From the NCBI GenBank assembly GCA_001303885.1, contig LJUE01000094.1, forward strand, positions 1 through 7,860: a stretch of 7,860 bases of DNA, in the 5' to 3' direction. Below, in pieces: positions 5,520-7,860 of the stretch (positions are counted from its first letter, which is position 1; each line of letters starts with the position of its first letter). The notes under the pieces were generated by a model. It had not been told where the DNA came from. It saw only the letters and a program-made list of their open reading frames with translations, and did no database searches. The translations under genes were made by a program, and so were the position numbers. Source of the stretch: Planctomycetes bacterium SM23_32 (GTDB lineage: Bacteria; Planctomycetota; Brocadiia; SM23-32).

Positions 5520-6920
5520 TCAACCCCGACACGGAGCGCCGGCCGGCGGCTCGTAGCCCTCCCGGTTCATCAGCCCGTACGTATACTGCTTGCCCAGCTC
5601 CACGCCCGGCTGGTCGAAGGTGTTCACCTCGTAGAGGCAGCCGCTGTAGGTGACGGCGTACTGGAAGAACATGAATAGCTCCCCCAGCGAGCGCGCGCTC
5701 ACCGCGGGGACGCGCAGGGTCAGGTTGGGGCGGCGCTTGTCCCTCAGCGCGCATCGGGTGGCCGTCAGTTCGGCCGCGAAGAGCGCCCCGAACGTGCTCT
5801 CGGCCAGGTAGGAGAGCTCCGGTTCGCTGCGGCCCCGGCAGATCGGCACGTCCCCGTCCCCAAGGGGACGCTCCACCTCGATGAGGGTCAGCACCTTGTC
5901 GAACGCGCCGTCCTGGTAGAGCTGCATCACGGAGTGCTGGTCGGTCACGCCCACCGCGCCGACGGGCGTCGGCCCGACGAACACGCCCTCGGCGCTCAGC
6001 CCGTCGCGCTTGCCCAGGCTCTCGGCCCAGAGCTGGCAGTACCAGTCGGCCAGCCGGCGCAGGGCGCTGCTGTAGGGCATCAGCACGGTGATGGGCTTGC
6101 CCCTGCCGTAGAACAGGTAGAGCACGGCTGCGTAGAGGGCGGCCGGGTTGGCGGCCAGGCCCTCCGCCCGGCACGCCCGGTCCATCGCTGCCGCCCCGGC
6201 CAGCAGCTCCCGCACGTCCACGCCGCCCACGGCGGCGCTGAGCAGGCCCACGGCGCTCAGCACGCTGAAGCGGCCGCCGACGTTCGCCGGGATGGGCAGC
6301 GTGAAGAAGCCTTCCTCGTCGGCGATGCGCCGCAGCAGGCTCCTGTCGGGACTCAGGTCCGTCGTGGCCACGATCTGCCGGCCGGGCTGGCATCCCTCGC
6401 GCCGGAGCAGGTCGCGCGCCCATAGGAACTGGCTCATCGTCTCGGCCGTCGAGCCGGACTTGGTGATGACGTTGAAGACCGTCGCGTCCAGCTCGTCCCG
6501 GACGACGTCCAGGAAACCGTCCAGCAGGGCCGGGTCCACGTTGTCCAGCACGAACACGCGCGGCGCGCCCAGGCGGGCCGGATGCCCCTCGGGCAGCAGG
6601 TTGTGGAACGGGTGGTTGAGGGCGGCGTGGACGGCGATGTTGCCCAGGGCCGACCCGCCGATGCCGAGCACCACGAAGTTCCGGCACCACTCGCGCAGCT
6701 CGGATGCCTTGTCGGTGACGGCCGAGAGGGCCGCGGCGTCGTAGGGCAGCTCCATGAAGCCGACGTCGCCGCCGCGGCGGGACTCGATCTCGGCGTGGGC
6801 CGCGGCGATCCGCCCGGCGAGCGCCTGCACTTCCTGCGGCTTCAGGCCGTGCTCGTCGCCGACGGCGTCCGCGTAGACGTTCGTCGCGTCCAGTTGCAGC
6901 ATGGGCTGTTCGGCGGCCAT
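5520..6920 (-). CDS. pgi: Glucose-6-phosphate isomerase
   Basis: This enzyme interconverts glucose-6-phosphate and fructose-6-phosphate in the cytosol, serving glycolysis, gluconeogenesis and nucleotide-sugar supply. Its 466 residues match the shorter bacterial Pgi type. Clear signatures run in order: NFVVLGIGGSALGN (81-94), phosphate-binding VITKSGSTAETM (151-162), NVGGRFSVLSAVGLLSAA (213-230), WAESLGKR (298-305), VTDQHSVMQLYQDG (325-338) and NTFDQPGVELGKQ (433-445). The expected catalytic residues are present: E300 as base, H329 and K444 for ring opening. The ATG at 6920 is preceded by GGAGAGAG; the next Met (M7) has no ribosome-binding site. It is transcribed divergently from the DUF192 gene across 165 bases and stops 107 bases before the glycosyltransferase trio, to which it may supply fructose-6-phosphate-derived precursors. 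Identification is near certain. Confidence 0.97.
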   Translation of the reverse strand: MAAEQPMLQLDATNVYADAVGDEHGLKPQEVQALAGRIAAAHAEIESRRGGDVGFMELPYDAAALSAVTDKASELREWCRNFVVLGIGGSALGNIAVHAALNHPFHNLLPEGHPARLGAPRVFVLDNVDPALLDGFLDVVRDELDATVFNVITKSGSTAETMSQFLWARDLLRREGCQPGRQIVATTDLSPDRSLLRRIADEEGFFTLPIPANVGGRFSVLSAVGLLSAAVGGVDVRELLAGAAAMDRACRAEGLAANPAALYAAVLYLFYGRGKPITVLMPYSSALRRLADWYCQLWAESLGKRDGLSAEGVFVGPTPVGAVGVTDQHSVMQLYQDGAFDKVLTLIEVERPLGDGDVPICRGRSEPELSYLAESTFGALFAAELTATRCALRDKRRPNLTLRVPAVSARSLGELFMFFQYAVTYSGCLYEVNTFDQPGVELGKQYTYGLMNREGYEPPAGAPCRG

Positions 6921-7085
6921 CTCGCGCTCTCTCCAATCTGCTCTGATGATCGTGGACGGCGCAGGAGCGCGCCGCCCGCCCCTTGGCTAACACTATGACT
7001 TCCGCCCGAGCCGTTCAACTGCACGCCGCTCCCACCGGGTCGCTTTGCATCGCCGCCGGGGGCGTGCTATAAGGGGAAGCGCGCC
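6921..7085. other. Divergent intergenic region between pgi and the DUF192 gene
   Basis: This 165-base stretch should hold the start signals of both divergent genes and has no convincing ORF. Two weak promoter-like pairs are visible: one facing pgi (7018-6992), and one facing the DUF192 gene (7045-7073). The latter is TTGCAT, 17 bases, then TATAAG preceded by TGC (an extended -10), but it sits so close to the ATG that it competes with the ribosome-binding site AAGGGGAAG (7071-7079). No operator palindrome or riboswitch-like structure was recognised. Confidence 0.5.
6992..7018 (-). promoter_or_regulatory. Weak candidate promoter for pgi
   Basis: On the minus strand TTGAAC (7018-7013, 4/6 to consensus) is followed after 15 bases by CATAGT (6997-6992, 4/6). 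The spacing is two bases short of ideal. It shares the TTGAA core with the promoter before the glycosyltransferase trio and would give a leader of about 65 bases. This is the best candidate in the divergent region for this direction, but it is tentative. Confidence 0.28.
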
Positions 7086-7613
7086 ATGAACTGGAAACGG
7101 CACATCATCACGTTCGCCATCATCTTCCTGGTGGTCGGCCTCCTGATGGCGCCGCGGAGCGGCTGCCCCGGCGCGACGGGCCGCAAGGCCATCCGGCCGC
7201 CCGACGCGCGCATCGTCACGGTCACCTTCCGGGGCCGACCGGCCGACCGGGAGCGCCTCTCGCCCCTCTCCTACACCGTCCGGGCCGAGGTGGCCGACAC
7301 GCTGGAGAAGCGCCAGGCCGGCCTGTCCGACCGGCCGGGCCTGGAGCCCGGCTACGGGATGCTCTACGTCTACGAGGAGGCCCGCCGGCCGGAGTTCTCG
7401 TGGCAGTACATGGGCTTCCCCGTGTCGGCGGCCTTCATGCGCGCGGACGGGACGATCAGCGAGCTGCATCGGGCCAGGCAGGGGGACCCCGAGCCGTTCG
7501 TGCCGGCCGATTCGATCGTCTACGTGCTGGAGGTGCGGGAAGGCTGGTTCGCCGACCGCGACCTGGGCGCCGGCGACCGGGCGGAGCTGCCGGAGGAGCT
7601 GGCGACCAGGTAG
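7086..7613 (+). CDS. Membrane-anchored DUF192 protein
   Basis: This 175-residue protein starts MNWKRHIITF, followed by a hydrophobic helix (about 7-21), so it is either exported or anchored with its main domain outside the cytoplasm. Residues ~62-170 match the DUF192 pattern: VRAEVADTLEKRQAGLSDRP (65-84), GMLYVYEEARRPEFS (91-105), FPVSAAFMRADGTISELH (111-128), YVLEVREGW (146-154) and LGAGDRAEL (160-168). Some usual DUF192 residues differ: the FWMKNT motif reads FSWQYM, and the PLD triad reads PVS. C27 follows RSG, a poor lipobox, so lipidation is unlikely. DUF192 has structures but no settled biochemical function. AAGGGG lies 9 bases before the ATG. It is divergent from pgi and converges on the right-edge membrane gene; nothing ties it functionally to the sugar genes. 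Confidence 0.85.
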   Translation: MNWKRHIITFAIIFLVVGLLMAPRSGCPGATGRKAIRPPDARIVTVTFRGRPADRERLSPLSYTVRAEVADTLEKRQAGLSDRPGLEPGYGMLYVYEEARRPEFSWQYMGFPVSAAFMRADGTISELHRARQGDPEPFVPADSIVYVLEVREGWFADRDLGAGDRAELPEELATR

Positions 7614-7623
7614 CGCGGGCCGC

Positions 7624-7704
7624 TCAGAGCACGTCCGGGCGGCGCCCGTTGCAGCCGGCGTGGTCGCAGCGGAGCGTCTCGCAGATGACGGCGACGGAGT
7701 TCAC
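7624..7704 (-). CDS. Possible 26-residue Cys-containing small protein
   Basis: A 26-codon minus-strand frame opens with GTG that overlaps the TGA stop of the upstream partial membrane gene (GTGA, the usual form of translational coupling). It reads MNSVAVICETLRCDHAGCNG and ends RRPDVL, with Cys at 8, 13 and 18 and His at 15, a spacing that could bind a metal. It stops 10 bases short of the convergent DUF192 stop, filling the gap neatly. There is no separate ribosome-binding site, as expected for a coupled start. No family was recognised; in GC-rich DNA a frame this short can be chance, so it is offered as a candidate. Confidence 0.33.
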   Translation of the reverse strand: MNSVAVICETLRCDHAGCNGRRPDVL

Positions 7705-7859
7705 GCGGACGGCTCCTCGCGGGCGTTCGCGGACGGCTCCTCGCGGGTGCCCTCGGGTGGCTCCTGCGCCTCCAGGCTCAGCCCGGCCATGTGATGGGTT
7801 CTGACGGCCACGTAGATGCAGGCGATGAGCGTGCCGAACAGCAGCGTGGCCGCAATGGC
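7701..7859 (-). CDS. C-terminal end of a membrane protein, unidentified
   Basis: The gene starts beyond the right edge; the last 52 codons and a TGA stop are visible. It reads AIAATLLFGTLIACIYVAV (a membrane helix, visible residues 1-19), then RTHHMAGLSLEAQEPPEG and a charged tail TREEPSANAREEPSA. The Arg right after the helix suggests that the tail is cytoplasmic. The tail holds a REEPSA repeat with an eight-residue period, encoded by an exact 20-base direct repeat. The visible part is too short to name the family. The frame is supported by the hydrophobic helix followed by a clean, biased tail and by the convergent arrangement with the DUF192 gene. Confidence 0.6.
   Translation of the reverse strand, partial: AIAATLLFGTLIACIYVAVRTHHMAGLSLEAQEPPEGTREEPSANAREEPSA
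7704..7747. repeat. Exact 20-base direct repeat, period 24
   Basis: CGCGGACGGCTCCTCGCGGG occurs at 7704-7723 and again at 7728-7747, with four bases between the copies. On the minus strand the period is eight codons, keeping the frame and encoding REEPSANA then REEPSA at the very end of the partial membrane protein. It looks like a recent in-frame tandem duplication or slippage product. Confidence 0.9.
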
Positions 7860-7860
7860 G

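Noticed and set aside
5509..6993. 494-codon minus-strand frame overlapping pgi
   Set aside because: It is Arg/Gly/Ala-rich low-complexity sequence in another frame of pgi, whose catalytic motifs are complete in the chosen frame.
7636..7650. CGGGC-GGC-GCCCG hairpin near the convergent stops as a terminator
   Set aside because: The stem has only 5 bp with a 3-base loop, and is followed by TTGC, not a T-run, so it is not a credible intrinsic terminator.
1..7860. CRISPR array, tRNA/rRNA, insertion sequence or phage attachment site
   Set aside because: I found no regularly spaced repeats, no cloverleaf or rRNA-like stretches, no transposase motifs and no terminal inverted repeats; the only exact repeat noticed is the pair at 7704-7747.

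Overview
This is a GC-rich, densely coded bacterial window with few base-wide signals outside genes. The gene set suggests a member of the Planctomycetota or a nearby PVC lineage: a Nudix/eIF2B-like fusion, a glycosyltransferase fused to an alpha-helical carbohydrate domain, and an FmdB-type zinc ribbon with a Cys-rich tail. That assignment is an impression from protein style; no marker gene proves it.

Layout. The left edge holds the 3' end of an FmdB-like zinc-ribbon gene (+). It converges on a small single-helix membrane protein gene (-, 174-371), which has a plausible promoter of its own. Next come four larger minus-strand genes, transcribed right to left: pgi (6920-5520), a 768-residue GT4-like glycosyltransferase with a C-terminal helical domain (5412-3106), a 416-residue GT4-like glycosyltransferase (3077-1827) and a 444-residue Nudix hydrolase/eIF2B-like fusion (1785-451). 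The last three are separated by only 28 and 41 bases and are probably co-transcribed. A near-consensus promoter (TTGAAG, 17-base spacer, TATAAT) lies between pgi and the first glycosyltransferase, so this trio can probably be expressed independently of pgi. To the right of pgi, a divergent plus-strand gene encodes a membrane-anchored DUF192 protein (7086-7613). It converges on the 3' end of a minus-strand membrane protein entering from the right edge, followed by a possible 26-codon Cys-containing ORF overlapping its stop codon.

How the genes may work together. Pgi interconverts glucose-6-phosphate and fructose-6-phosphate, the branch point towards glucose- and mannose-type nucleotide sugars. 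The two glycosyltransferases share N-terminal and active-site motifs, look like diverged paralogues, and resemble the mannosyltransferase-like GT4 group. One also carries a domain resembling alpha/alpha-toroid carbohydrate enzymes, so synthesis and trimming or recognition of a glycan may be coupled. The Nudix/eIF2B-like protein could act on or sense a nucleotide or sugar phosphate. The reading of the trio as a glycan or storage-oligosaccharide module with a built-in nucleotide/sugar-phosphate sensor is inference; the individual family assignments are much firmer.
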